Assembly (NCBI GenBank): GCA_028873595.1 | Contig: JAPPOV010000044.1 | Location: 48,280-112,279, forward strand | Length of the DNA: 64,000 nt | Source: Gemmatimonadota bacterium | GTDB lineage: Bacteria; Gemmatimonadota; Gemmatimonadetes; Longimicrobiales; Gaopeijiaceae | Direction: 5' to 3' | Program-made: the position numbers and the translations under genes | Notes under the pieces: model-generated | Database searches by the model: none | What the model was told of the DNA's origin: nothing | The model's input: only the letters and a program-made list of their open reading frames with translations | Shown here: piece after piece, positions 7,036-16,753 of the stretch | How the letters are laid out: each line of letters opens with the position of its first letter | How positions within the stretch are numbered: the stretch's first letter is position 1

Positions 7036-10000
7036 TCAGGTAATCAGCCTTTCCGCGTCAATCGGCTCCAGGCCAAGCTCACGAAGCAACTCGTTCAATC
7101 GCGCCAGGTCTTGCTGAATGACCAGACTCATCTGTTCCAGCTCATCTCCCAGCTGCGCCGACAGCGTCTGGAAGACTTCATAAGACTGAGCCGTAGGACG
7201 CGTCTCCGCACCTTCGACGAGGTTCTGAAGCGCTGCAATCTTGTTATTGAGCTTGATCGGGTAGTTGAGAGGATCCTGGTTCGACTGATTCTGAACCTGG
7301 TACACTTCACCTTCCACCTCGCTGAGGCGGTCCGACACGGTTCCACCCAGCTGCGCCAACTCCGCATTGTCGTTCTGCTCGATCCGGTCCTCGATCTGTG
7401 CCTTGATCGAACGCATCCGCAGGACCGCTTCATTGGCATCGGTCACCCGATCCCGAATCTGGATCGCGAAGTCGAAGCGCTCCTGCAGGTCCACAACCGT
7501 GACCCCGTCCGCCACCGCACGAGGATTCATCCTGATCTCGAAGTCCTGCGTCATGCTCGCTCCGTCAACCGTCAGGCGAACCTGATAGCTACCCGGAAGC
7601 ACTGCAGGGCCCTGGTTTCCGGCAGCCCAGAAGATCCGGCCTTCGAAATCCGTCCACCCCTCGAGGCGCATGTTCCAGCGGAATCGATTCGAACCCTCGG
7701 CGAGGCCCGGCGCCTGGTTTCCACCACCACCGAAGGGATTGAAACCCTGTGGCTCTTCGTCTTCTTCCTCTTCGTCGTCTGCAGACGCCTCGTAGCTCGC
7801 GAGAACGTTCCCCGAAGCATCCATGAACTCGAGCATCACGTGGCCGGCTTCATCCGCAAGGATGTAGTCGATACTCACCGCATTGTCGAAACGACGCACC
7901 GGATCCTCGGGGTCGAAGAGCCAGAAGTCGGCATTCGCGACCTCGTCGGTCAGCTGACGAAGCGGCCCGATGCTCCGCATGACCCAGAAGCCACGTCCAT
8001 GCGTCCCGATCACCAGATCATGGTCCTCGACGACGAGATCCGAGACCTGGGTAACGGGCAGATTCATCGTGAGCGCCTGCCACGAAGCGCCATCATTCCA
8101 CGAGACGTACACCGTGCGCTCCGAAGCCGCGTACAGCAGACCCGGGCGCATGGGGTCCTCGCGAACGGCTCGAATGAAGTCGTCATCGGGGATGCCGTCG
8201 ATGATCTTCGTCCACGTCTCACCGTAGTCCTCGGTCTTCCAGATGTACGGGCTTCGGTCATTGTCGACGAGGTATCGTATTCCGGCCACGTACGCCTTGC
8301 CTGGCGTGTTGGGCGACGCCTCGATCGTGTTGATCCGCACGAAGTCCGGCGCATCGGAAGGCGTGACACGATCCCAGGCTGGCGCAGGTGCACGCGCGTT
8401 GCGCGTCACGTGCACGTACCCGTCGTCAGACCCGGCCCAGATGACGTTCGGATCGTGGGGAGACGGCGCGATCGCAAAGACCGTCGCATACGTCTCCACA
8501 CCCGTCTGATCGAGCGTGATCGGTCCGCCCGACGGGCCCACAGTTGTCGGGTCGTTCCTCGTCAGATCCGGGGAGATCTGCTCCCAGCTCTGCCCCTCGG
8601 TCGTCGTCTTCCAGACCTTTTGCGTGCCCGTGTACAGAATGCTCGGATCATGCTTGTCGAAGACGATCGGAAAGGTCCACTGGACACGTTCGCGAAGGTC
8701 CTCGGCAGACTGACCCATAGGGTTCTCCGGCCAGACGTTGATGGCTCGCGAAAAGCCCGTCCCGTGGTCGTACCGCGACAGCGAGCCACCGTAGCATCCC
8801 GCATAGAACACATCGAGTTCTTCCGGGTGGGGTGCGATATAACCACTCTCACACCCGCCTACCGCGTAGTAGTAGGATCCTGCCCCGCCTCCACCAAAAC
8901 CGCCGGCCGCCGACAAATGTCCCCAGCCCGTGGACGGCGTGCACGCCGTGGAGTTGTCCTGCTGAGCACCACAGATGTGGTACGGCTCGTGATTGGTCGT
9001 GGTCACACGGTAGAACTGCGCAGTTGAATACTCCTGATCAGTCCAGGTCTGCCCGCCATTGAAGGAAACGTTTCCACCCCCGTCGTTGGAGTTGATCATC
9101 CGGTCGGGGTCGGACGGCGCGATCCACAGATCATGGTTGTCACCGTGTGGCACCCGAATGGACTGAGGGAACGTCACGCCGCCATCACGGGACCGGTAGA
9201 AGCCCGTGTTCAGGGCATAGACGACGTCTTCGTCCTGCGGGTCCGCATAGATCCGCGTGTAGTAAAAGGCGCGCTGCCGAAGCTTCCGCTCGTCGTTGAC
9301 GTACTCGAACGAGTCGCCCGCGTCGTCCGACCGGTAGACACCACCGGCGTCTCGATGCTCGACGATGACCCAGACGCGGTCGGAGTTCGCACCGGAGACG
9401 GCCACGCCGATCTTCCCGATTGGATCGGCTGGATCGAAGCCAAGGTTCGCCGTGATGTCCGTCCAGGCCTCACCTCCGTCTGTCGACCTCCAGAGACCGG
9501 AATCGAAACCTCCTGAACTCATACCCCAGCTTTTCCGCCACGCCTCCCAGACCGCTGCATAGAGTACATCGGGATCGTTCGGGTCGACGACCAGATCCGT
9601 TGCACCTGCCCTGTCACTCTTGAAGAGCGTCAGGTCCCAGCTCTCACCCCCGTCTTCGGTCTTGTAGACCCCACGCTCCGGGTTCTCCGCCGAATGCTGG
9701 CCGAATGCGGCTACCCATGCTACGTCGCAATTGTCCGGATGGACTCGGATACGTGAGATGTTCTGGCTTTCGACCAGCCCGAGGTGCTCCCAGGTTTCCC
9801 CCGCATCAGACGATCTGTAGACGCCGTCGCCCTGCATGACGTTGCCGCGGAGCTGTGTCTCACCGGTACCGATGTACACAATGTCCGGGTCAGCCTCACA
9901 AACAGCCACCGCGCCAACGGAAGACGACGTAATCTGGCCGTCCGTCACAGGACGCCAGTTCGAACCGCCGTCGGTGGTCTTCCAGAGGCCACCTCCGACC

Positions 10001-10206
10001 GCCCCGAAATAATATTCCAGGGGACGGGTATCGCTCCCGGCGACACCCGTGGACCGGCCTCCCCGAGGAATCCCGGCGTTCTGCCACGAGAGCATGTCGA
10101 AAAGGGCCTCGTCGAACTGCTGCGCTGAAGCCGGAGCCGGGTTGGTGAGGAACATCGTACCCAGCGTGAAGACGCTGAACGTGAAAATCCGTATCTGATG
10201 TTGCAT
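7036..10206 (-). CDS. Sortilin/VPS10-like BNR-repeat protein, secreted
   Basis: 1056 residues from ATG 10206; upstream in-frame residues are not signal-like. A signal peptide ends near PASAQQ (about 29). The body is a large beta-propeller with many Asp-box/BNR turns, among them TTDGGSNW, SSDAGETW, TEDGGESW, STDGGEAW and TEDYGETW. A glycine-rich insert precedes a beta-sandwich-like part, and the last 150 residues are helical and charged. Proteins of this type are abundant in Gemmatimonadota and are annotated as sortilin or glycosyl hydrolase; no catalytic residues can be assigned here. It is likely periplasmic or surface-exposed. Confidence 0.82.
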   Translation of the reverse strand: MQHQIRIFTFSVFTLGTMFLTNPAPASAQQFDEALFDMLSWQNAGIPRGGRSTGVAGSDTRPLEYYFGAVGGGLWKTTDGGSNWRPVTDGQITSSSVGAVAVCEADPDIVYIGTGETQLRGNVMQGDGVYRSSDAGETWEHLGLVESQNISRIRVHPDNCDVAWVAAFGQHSAENPERGVYKTEDGGESWDLTLFKSDRAGATDLVVDPNDPDVLYAAVWEAWRKSWGMSSGGFDSGLWRSTDGGEAWTDITANLGFDPADPIGKIGVAVSGANSDRVWVIVEHRDAGGVYRSDDAGDSFEYVNDERKLRQRAFYYTRIYADPQDEDVVYALNTGFYRSRDGGVTFPQSIRVPHGDNHDLWIAPSDPDRMINSNDGGGNVSFNGGQTWTDQEYSTAQFYRVTTTNHEPYHICGAQQDNSTACTPSTGWGHLSAAGGFGGGGAGSYYYAVGGCESGYIAPHPEELDVFYAGCYGGSLSRYDHGTGFSRAINVWPENPMGQSAEDLRERVQWTFPIVFDKHDPSILYTGTQKVWKTTTEGQSWEQISPDLTRNDPTTVGPSGGPITLDQTGVETYATVFAIAPSPHDPNVIWAGSDDGYVHVTRNARAPAPAWDRVTPSDAPDFVRINTIEASPNTPGKAYVAGIRYLVDNDRSPYIWKTEDYGETWTKIIDGIPDDDFIRAVREDPMRPGLLYAASERTVYVSWNDGASWQALTMNLPVTQVSDLVVEDHDLVIGTHGRGFWVMRSIGPLRQLTDEVANADFWLFDPEDPVRRFDNAVSIDYILADEAGHVMLEFMDASGNVLASYEASADDEEEEDEEPQGFNPFGGGGNQAPGLAEGSNRFRWNMRLEGWTDFEGRIFWAAGNQGPAVLPGSYQVRLTVDGASMTQDFEIRMNPRAVADGVTVVDLQERFDFAIQIRDRVTDANEAVLRMRSIKAQIEDRIEQNDNAELAQLGGTVSDRLSEVEGEVYQVQNQSNQDPLNYPIKLNNKIAALQNLVEGAETRPTAQSYEVFQTLSAQLGDELEQMSLVIQQDLARLNELLRELGLEPIDAERLIT

Positions 10207-10398
10207 GAGCTTCGGTGTTGGGATGTGGTTGCGCTCCGGGCGTGACTCTAGTGGCTGCACCGGAGGGTCGACGCAAAGACACGATCCGGCCCCGAAGGCT
10301 TGAAAGCAAGGCACGCTCACCCACTCTGTCCTGAGCGCACGCAGAGGTTTGCCGTCATCACGGACCCACCTGCTGGACCGCGAGAGCGCCGGGTGAGG

Positions 10399-10896
10399 TT
10401 ACCTGCCGAAGAGCCCCAGGATCATGGAGACCACCGATGGGGAGACCACGACCGCAGGCGTTGGCCCTGGCCCTGGGCCAGAGTCGTTGCCACCGCTCCC
10501 GGTCTTGCCGGAAAAGGCCGTGACGGCTGCCACGGTAGCGCCGGCCGCGATCACCGCGCCGAGCAAGACGCTCTTCTGTGGCGAAAACTCCCTTACCTCC
10601 AGGAGCGTCGGCCGGTCCATGCCCACCTTGAGCGTATCGTACTGAATCACCTCTCGATACGCGCCGTACTCCTGTCGTCGCTGCGTGGCGAGTGCCAGCG
10701 TGTCACCGACCGCCACGACCTCTCCCTCGACACTGGCCGTCTCGGGGGCCTCGTTTGCGTTGCGAAGTGCGTTGGCGATCGGCACTTGAACACGAACAGT
10801 CGACCCGACGACCGGAGTCTCGACCGACGTGTACGTGTGACACGCCGAAGTGGAAAGACCCAGCAGCACGATGAGGCCGATCCGTTGGATGCGCAT
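10399..10896 (-). CDS. Small lipoprotein of unknown function
   Basis: 165 residues. The leader has a lipobox (LSTSACH, Cys about 19). The middle (about 28-95) is beta-rich and polar, followed by one hydrophobic segment (LLGAVIAAGATVAAV, about 112) and a Gly/Pro-rich stretch before a short hydrophobic C-terminus. The segment from 80 (YDTLKVGMDRPTLLEVREF) fits a short beta domain. I do not recognise a family. It overlaps the preceding lipoprotein gene by one base (TGATG), so both are probably co-translated. Confidence 0.65.
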   Translation of the reverse strand: MRIQRIGLIVLLGLSTSACHTYTSVETPVVGSTVRVQVPIANALRNANEAPETASVEGEVVAVGDTLALATQRRQEYGAYREVIQYDTLKVGMDRPTLLEVREFSPQKSVLLGAVIAAGATVAAVTAFSGKTGSGGNDSGPGPGPTPAVVVSPSVVSMILGLFGR

Positions 10897-11336
10897 CAGA
10901 TCACCACCTCGATGTCGTCCGTGAACAGACTGTTGAACTGGTACAGGAATCGCCATGGGAGATCCGGAAAGAGATCTCCCGTACCATCGAAGAGCGAACG
11001 CCCGTCCACGTCGATCGCAACATCCACGAACAGCGTGTCAGAGGGCCCGACGTCACCCTGGATGAACAAACGCCGATCGATCCGTACGTCGATCACAGTG
11101 TCGATCGGAAGCGTATGCACCACCGTGTCCGACTCGAAGATCTCGACACGAGTTATGCCGATCTCATTCACTCCGGCGACGAACGCCTTGGAATAGATGA
11201 CCGAGACGGTGGCTCCCGCCGGACCGTCCATCGCAAACGTGATGAATTCAGGTGTCTGGTCTTCGAAGACCTCACATGCCGCAAGGGCTGTGGAGGTCAG
11301 GAGAACCAATCCGAAAAGAATCTTGAATCGCTTCAT
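10896..11336 (-). CDS. Small lipoprotein of unknown function
   Basis: 146 residues with a clean lipoprotein signal (MKRFKILFGLVLLTSTALAAC). The mature part is a beta-rich domain with alternating hydrophobic and charged residues and no known motif; an FDGTGDLFPDLPW stretch lies near 118. It follows the susCD terminator at 11372-11415 and is coupled to the next lipoprotein gene. It may be an accessory surface lipoprotein of the neighbouring outer-membrane transporter, but only the location suggests that. Confidence 0.65.
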   Translation of the reverse strand: MKRFKILFGLVLLTSTALAACEVFEDQTPEFITFAMDGPAGATVSVIYSKAFVAGVNEIGITRVEIFESDTVVHTLPIDTVIDVRIDRRLFIQGDVGPSDTLFVDVAIDVDGRSLFDGTGDLFPDLPWRFLYQFNSLFTDDIEVVI

Positions 11337-11371
11337 ATCGCGGAATGTAACGCGTGATCCAGAACGCAGAA

Positions 11372-11415
11372 GAAGGCGAGGCGCATCCGCACTGAGTACG
11401 GATGCGCCCGCCTTC
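11372..11415 (-). terminator. Intrinsic terminator after susCD
   Basis: A hairpin with an almost perfect 17-18 bp G+C-rich stem (CGGATGCGCC arms on both sides of a 9-base loop, one bulge). On the minus strand the stem runs into TTCTTCTG. It lies between the SusD stop and the downstream lipoprotein gene, so it probably separates the two units or attenuates read-through. Confidence 0.75.
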
Positions 11416-11456
11416 TATTACAGCGCAAGCTTAACGCTGTTTCCTGCTAGCACCGA

Positions 11457-12779
11457 TCAGCAGTTCGCTTCACCGATCGTTGTGTTCGCCCGGCACTCCA
11501 CGATCGTGATCGGGAGCATCGTGCCCGGAGCGGTCAGCGCTGCAGACTGGGGATCCCACTTTGCCAGCGTGATACCCCAGCGGTACATGTCCTGCATGCG
11601 CAGCCCCATGAACAGAGTGTTCACGCGGCGGTGGTGCGTGAGCGCCTCCACGTCGGAGACCGCCCCACCCTGCACGAAGTTGGACGCGTAACCATCGAGG
11701 TCGCGGATCGCATTGATCTGCGTCTCGAACTCGCCCGTGTCACCGCCGGCAAGCGCATCCTCGGCTACGATGAGCCGCATCAAACGCTCCGACGCAATGG
11801 TGACCGGTCCGTACTGGTTCGTGCCCCACTGTGTCAACGCCGTACCGACCGCAAGGTCAGGGGCGCCGGTCACCGGGTCGATCAGGTTCACGACACCCGT
11901 ACGCCCGGAAGCACCGGGGCCGGTGTTCTCGACCAGCGATTCATCCCACTGGTTCTCACCGCGGTTGTTGACGTTCGATCCCATCGGGTTCGACGCCGAT
12001 GCGGACGAGAACGTGAGGTTGTACTTCCAGTCGGATCCACCGACAGAAGCGAGGACCGTCTCGGCGTCCGTACGCGCGGCAGCCATCGCCAGCGCGGTAC
12101 CAACCGTGGCGCTCGGGTTGAGCACGTCCCAAATCGCGCGGGACATTTTGGCTCGGGCCCGAATCGCGGTCGCCGTCAAGGCGAGGTCTGCCTCGCCGAT
12201 TGACGAGAACGCGGCCGCCGCCGCATCAAGTTCGGCGATCGCCTGGTCCAGAATGCCGCCCATGGCACCCGGCCCGACCGGCGCTCCGTCCTCCTGCTTG
12301 TCAGAGAACGTCATGTCCTCTTGCGACTCTCCGACAACCATCAGCACCATGCCCCGGAACATCTGAGCACGAGCCAGATCACGGGCGAAATCAGCATCGC
12401 CCGGGTTGTTGGCGACGTGGCCCGACAAGACCTCTACGGCTTCACGAGCCATCCAGACGGCCTGCCCAAATCCAGGGAACGCGCCATCGGTGAACTCGTT
12501 ATACGGATCGTCGATGAAGCCGGCGTCAAGCTGACCCCAGGCATCACGAGAACCGGTCCAATACAGCTCGTCAGAGACGACTGCAGGGCCTTCCCACACG
12601 TCCGCGATGGCCGTGCTGGCAAGCCGCAGCGCGCCATTGGCCACACCATTGGCGGCCGCCTCGCGCTGAATGTCCTCCTCAACCAGGCTGTTGGGGTTGT
12701 CCACGTCGAGCAGGTCGCAGCCCGTCAACGTGAACACCGCGGCAACCGCCAGGACGGGAGCTTTGATCTTCTTAATCAT
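11457..12779 (-). CDS. SusD/RagB-family outer-membrane lipoprotein
   Basis: 440 residues. The signal ends in a lipobox (FTLTGCDLLDVDNP), and LDVDNPN is the standard start of mature SusD/RagB proteins. TPR-like helices follow (EAANGVANGALRLA; FARDLARAQMFRGM). It caps the SusC barrel at 12792-16097, 12 bases upstream in the same operon, and binds the substrate at the cell surface. The substrate cannot be told from the sequence; no glycoside hydrolase or peptidase gene is adjacent to hint at it. Confidence 0.85.
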   Translation of the reverse strand: MIKKIKAPVLAVAAVFTLTGCDLLDVDNPNSLVEEDIQREAAANGVANGALRLASTAIADVWEGPAVVSDELYWTGSRDAWGQLDAGFIDDPYNEFTDGAFPGFGQAVWMAREAVEVLSGHVANNPGDADFARDLARAQMFRGMVLMVVGESQEDMTFSDKQEDGAPVGPGAMGGILDQAIAELDAAAAAFSSIGEADLALTATAIRARAKMSRAIWDVLNPSATVGTALAMAAARTDAETVLASVGGSDWKYNLTFSSASASNPMGSNVNNRGENQWDESLVENTGPGASGRTGVVNLIDPVTGAPDLAVGTALTQWGTNQYGPVTIASERLMRLIVAEDALAGGDTGEFETQINAIRDLDGYASNFVQGGAVSDVEALTHHRRVNTLFMGLRMQDMYRWGITLAKWDPQSAALTAPGTMLPITIVECRANTTIGEANC

Positions 12780-12791
12780 CTCAAGTCTCCC

Positions 12792-15700
12792 TTAGAACGT
12801 GACACGCGTCGAAAGCGTGAAGCGACGCGGAATGGGGAGTGCCCAGCCTTCGGTTGCCTGCAGGAAGTTGCAGGACAGCCCGCCGTTGCAGCGGCCGATG
12901 ACGTTCGTCTCCGGGTCCATTCCGGTGTAGTCACTGCCGGGCAACCAGAGCATCAGGTTGCGCGCGCCCAGGTTGAGCGTGGCAGTCGACAGGCCCCAGC
13001 CGTCAACGATATCCGACGGAATCCGGTAAGTGAGCGAAAGCTCCCGGAAACGAATCATGTTCGTGTCGAAGATGCCGTTGAGGCCGGACATCGGGGACAG
13101 ACCCTCGACCTCACGAGCCCACGCGATGGCGGCGTCGAGACGCTCACCCGGCGTGGACGTCGGGCTTTGCATGATCGCGCCCAGCTCCGCCGCACGCGGC
13201 GTGTTACGCCCGATCACGGCGTTGGCCTTCCGGAACATGCCGGAGAGATCCTGGTTCTGACCGCCCCACTTGTAATCGAAGAGCGCTGACACTTCGAAGT
13301 TGTTCGCGAAGGCCAGATTGAAGCCAGCTGAACCGGCGAAGTCCGGCGTCGGCTTGCCGAGCAGCGTGCCCAGCAGACCAGAACCGCAGTTGTTCGATGC
13401 CAGACCAGACGGTGCATCGAAGCCCGGGTTCGGCACACTTGCGTCCGTCGAGTTACCGATTGCGAGCGGCTTGAAGGTGCTCGGCTTAATCGGGGCATCG
13501 AACGAACCCGTTGCGAGAGCCTGCTCACGCGTAAAGGCCGTGCAGGAACCATCGAGGTTCAGCGGCACGTCCACGTCCGCGATCCGCGCACCAAAGAATG
13601 ACCCCGGAGCGTACCCCTCGAGGAGGTAGTTCCGGTAGCGCGGGTACGAGCCACCCGTCTTGAGCGGCGGCGCGCCACCCAAGCTGGTGATCTCCTCGTT
13701 CAGGTACGCCGTGTTGGCGAACACGTTGAGCGAGAGGCCCTCCTGCTGGATCAGCGTACCGCGGAGGCTGGCTTCGAAACCATTTCCAACGAGCTCACCG
13801 ATGTTGACGAGCTGCTGCTGCGTGAAACCACCCGTCGGTGAGAACTGACGCGAGACCATCGCGTCCGTGACCGTCCGGTCCCAGTACGTAACGTCGAGCG
13901 ACCAGCGATCGTTGAACAACCCGATCTCCGCCCCGACTTCCCACTCCGTGGAAACCTCAGGCTTGAGCTCGTTGTTACCGAGGTTGGCGGGCGCTACGCC
14001 CGGGCCTTCCTCGGAGGGGGCCGGCTGATACGTCGTGAACTTCGCGAACGCGTCAGGCTGCAGTCCGGACTGCCCGAGGGCGGCCCGGATGCGGAAGGTC
14101 GAGAACGTTTCATTCTCCCAACCGAGGCCCTGTGAGGGCACGATCGAGGCAGACGCCTTCGGGTAGAAGGCCGTCGAGAATTCTTCACCGAACGCCGAGT
14201 TGGCGTCCCAGCGACCACCGACCGTCAGGAAGATCCAGTCGTTGATGCCGACCTGGTCCTGAAGGTACCCACCGAGCTGCGTGACTCGCGTCCACGACTC
14301 GCTCGCGCTCTGGTTGGCCAGCGCGGAGAGCGTTTCGAGGCCGGGGCCCGGGAAGGTGTTACCACCACCACCAGCGCTCTGGCGCTGACGGAGGAAGCCC
14401 TGACCACCGAACAGGAAGGTGTTCTCGATGTTGTCGCCGAACATGGCGACGTGCGAACCCTTCAAATCCGCCGTGATCTCACGGCTGCGATCCTCACGGA
14501 CCGTGCGGTCACCATCGCGGTTCGCGTTGGTGAAGTTGTCTACAGCGTGGCCGTACGGCCGGCCGAAGACACGGTCATCCGACGTGAAGTCGAGACCAAA
14601 GGTACCGTCGAGGCGGAACGACTCCGTCGGCGTGAACCCGATCGTCGTGCTTCCCGCGAAGTGCGAGGAGGCCGCCCTGTTGAACTGGTACGCAAACTCG
14701 CGCGTCGTCCCGAATGCGGGGGCACCGTAATAGTTCCCATCATCCATGGCGGTCGCACGGCGCGGCTGAGACATCAGCATCGAGCTGAAGAAGCCGTAGA
14801 TGTTGTTGCCGTTGTCCGGCGTGCTCTGATCCATATCGGAGTAGAGCGTGCTCACGCCAATCCGAACCTTGGAGCTCGGAATGATCGTGAAGTTCGACGT
14901 AAAGCCGACACGACGGTTCGTGTCTTCCGAGAAGTCGATACCATCGGTCTCGGGGAAGACGTCCGTCGTGATGACGCCGTCCTCATCCGTGTAGCGACCG
15001 GAAACGAAGTACTGGAACGCGTCCGAACCACCGGAAACGGAGGCCGAGTACACCTGCCCGAAGCCTGGGCCAAGCACGTCCGTGACCAAGTCGTTCTCGA
15101 AGGTCTCAAAGTCAGCCGGAGACACGCCGAAGCGATTCTGCATCCGCGTGCGATACTCATTCATCTTCGTGACGTCAGCAGCGCTGGCGCACCCAGCCGA
15201 AGAACAGTCGCGACCGATGTAGTCGGCGACCGGGAGGATCCGGTTGGTCGGCGTCCTGATATCGGTCCAATCCGCCTGTGCAGTAAACTGCGGCGCACCG
15301 GCCCGACCACGCTTCGTGAAGATCTGGATCACGCCGTTAGACGCCTCGGTGCCATACAGCGTGGCCGCAGCAGCACCCTTAAGGATCTCGACGCGCTCGA
15401 TCGACTCGGGCGGAATGTCGTCCAGGCGGCTCGGGTTACCCGTACCGGACAGGCTGACCGCCGAGCGGTCGACCCGGATGCCGTCTACGTAGATGATCGG
15501 CTCGTTGAGCTGCGAGAGCGACGACGAACCACGGATACGAATCGCAGCACCCTCACCGGTCGAACCGGAGGAGGGGAGTGCGACCACTCCCGGCTCACGA
15601 CCCGCAATCATCTGCGAGAAGTCAGCGATCGGAGCGTTCTCGAGCGTAGCGGCGTCGAGCGTGGCGATCGTGTTACCAAGCTTACGCTTCTCCGTCGCGA

Positions 15701-16097
15701 TACCCGCTCCCGTCACCACGACCTCATCGAGGGTGATGGCGGTTTGTTGAAGTGAGAAGTCCTGAACAACGGACTGTCCGGCACCGACCGTGACGGTCGC
15801 GGAGCCGGAGCGGTAGCCGACGATCTCAGCGGAGAGCGTGTGCTCGCCAGCCGGAACGTTCAGCAGGAGAAAGCGACCCGCGGCGTTTGTCAGGGCACCG
15901 ATACCGGTCCCACTGATGTACACCTGGACCGCCTCAAGCGGACGCTGCGTAGCAGCATCGCGCACCGTACCCACCAGCGTCCCAGTTGCCTGAGCCGCGA
16001 CAGGTGCGGGTGCCCATCCGAGCATGGCCGCAAGAGCCAACACGAGGCCCCCGCGCAACAGCCCGGATGTGAGACGTGCAGACGTTGGTAACGTCAT
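12792..16097 (-). CDS. SusC/RagA-family TonB-linked outer-membrane transporter
   Basis: 1101 residues from ATG 16097 (GGGAGGAC upstream). A signal peptide (to about 32) precedes a carboxypeptidase-regulatory-like domain (GTLVGTVRDAATQRPLEAV, about 35-110). The TonB-box/plug follows, with ITLDEVVVTGAG, AAIRIRGSSSL, EPIIYVDGIR and IERVEILKGAAAATLYG. A 22-strand barrel ends in Phe (STRVTF), as expected for BAM targeting. It imports a ligand captured by the downstream SusD protein, using TonB energy. No TonB or ExbBD genes are in the window. Confidence 0.93.
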   Translation of the reverse strand: MTLPTSARLTSGLLRGGLVLALAAMLGWAPAPVAAQATGTLVGTVRDAATQRPLEAVQVYISGTGIGALTNAAGRFLLLNVPAGEHTLSAEIVGYRSGSATVTVGAGQSVVQDFSLQQTAITLDEVVVTGAGIATEKRKLGNTIATLDAATLENAPIADFSQMIAGREPGVVALPSSGSTGEGAAIRIRGSSSLSQLNEPIIYVDGIRVDRSAVSLSGTGNPSRLDDIPPESIERVEILKGAAAATLYGTEASNGVIQIFTKRGRAGAPQFTAQADWTDIRTPTNRILPVADYIGRDCSSAGCASAADVTKMNEYRTRMQNRFGVSPADFETFENDLVTDVLGPGFGQVYSASVSGGSDAFQYFVSGRYTDEDGVITTDVFPETDGIDFSEDTNRRVGFTSNFTIIPSSKVRIGVSTLYSDMDQSTPDNGNNIYGFFSSMLMSQPRRATAMDDGNYYGAPAFGTTREFAYQFNRAASSHFAGSTTIGFTPTESFRLDGTFGLDFTSDDRVFGRPYGHAVDNFTNANRDGDRTVREDRSREITADLKGSHVAMFGDNIENTFLFGGQGFLRQRQSAGGGGNTFPGPGLETLSALANQSASESWTRVTQLGGYLQDQVGINDWIFLTVGGRWDANSAFGEEFSTAFYPKASASIVPSQGLGWENETFSTFRIRAALGQSGLQPDAFAKFTTYQPAPSEEGPGVAPANLGNNELKPEVSTEWEVGAEIGLFNDRWSLDVTYWDRTVTDAMVSRQFSPTGGFTQQQLVNIGELVGNGFEASLRGTLIQQEGLSLNVFANTAYLNEEITSLGGAPPLKTGGSYPRYRNYLLEGYAPGSFFGARIADVDVPLNLDGSCTAFTREQALATGSFDAPIKPSTFKPLAIGNSTDASVPNPGFDAPSGLASNNCGSGLLGTLLGKPTPDFAGSAGFNLAFANNFEVSALFDYKWGGQNQDLSGMFRKANAVIGRNTPRAAELGAIMQSPTSTPGERLDAAIAWAREVEGLSPMSGLNGIFDTNMIRFRELSLTYRIPSDIVDGWGLSTATLNLGARNLMLWLPGSDYTGMDPETNVIGRCNGGLSCNFLQATEGWALPIPRRFTLSTRVTF

Positions 16098-16366
16098 GTC
16101 CGTCCTCCCAGCATTAAGTTGGACAAATAGAACCACCCTGTATGAACTGCGCCGAAGCCGAACTGCACTTCGGAAAGGGTGCAAACAACAAAGCACCAAA
16201 AGCCTGCGCGCACAATCGCTTACGCGATCGTGGGCGCAGGGACTGTTCGCATGCCGAACTCAGAGGCTTCAAGATTGCCGAAACACCTGATTCCAAGCAT
16301 ACAACGGCAAGGTACGGGGACCCCGGTTAGGGCGCAACAACCCCCGAACCTTCAGGATATGGGGGC

Positions 16367-16753
16367 TCAGGCGACCCTTGCGACGCACTCGATCTCGACG
16401 TCGCAGAATTTCGGCAACGCCGCCACCTGAACGGCGGCACGGGCAGGGCGATGGTCACCGAAATGACGGGCGTACACCTCATTCATCTCGGCGAAGGTGT
16501 TCATGTCGGAGAGGAACACCGATGTCTTGACGATCAGGTCCATACGAGAGCCAGCCGCTTCCAGGACGGCTTTGAGGTTCGTGAGGACCAATTCGGTCTG
16601 TTCGGCGACGCTGCCGGCATTCATCTCCCCGGTCTGCGGGTCGAGTGGGATCTGACCAGAGCAGAAGACCCAGCCGTCCGTGACGATCGCTTGCGAATAC
16701 GGACCGATGGCAGCGGGCGCGTCTTCGGTGTGAACGGGTGTGAGTTCCCTCAT
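16367..16753 (-). CDS. ridA: RidA-family reactive-enamine/imine deaminase
   Basis: 128 residues, full family length. Conserved blocks are visible: AAIGPYSQAI (14-23), VFCSGQIPLDPQTGE (about 29), the Arg-containing HRPARAAVQVAALP (about 101-114) and the terminal VEIECVA. RidA hydrolyses 2-aminoacrylate and related enamines released by PLP enzymes. Its position in one run with a PLP-dependent D-threonine-aldolase-like enzyme fits that role. It overlaps the hldA stop by four bases. Confidence 0.92.
   Translation of the reverse strand: MRELTPVHTEDAPAAIGPYSQAIVTDGWVFCSGQIPLDPQTGEMNAGSVAEQTELVLTNLKAVLEAAGSRMDLIVKTSVFLSDMNTFAEMNEVYARHFGDHRPARAAVQVAALPKFCDVEIECVARVA

Noticed and set aside
16098..16366. 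An imperfect inverted repeat (GCGCACAATCGC / GCGATCGTGGGCGC) upstream of susC
   Set aside because: Mismatched stem without a T-run on either strand; it could be part of an operator but nothing in the sequence supports that.
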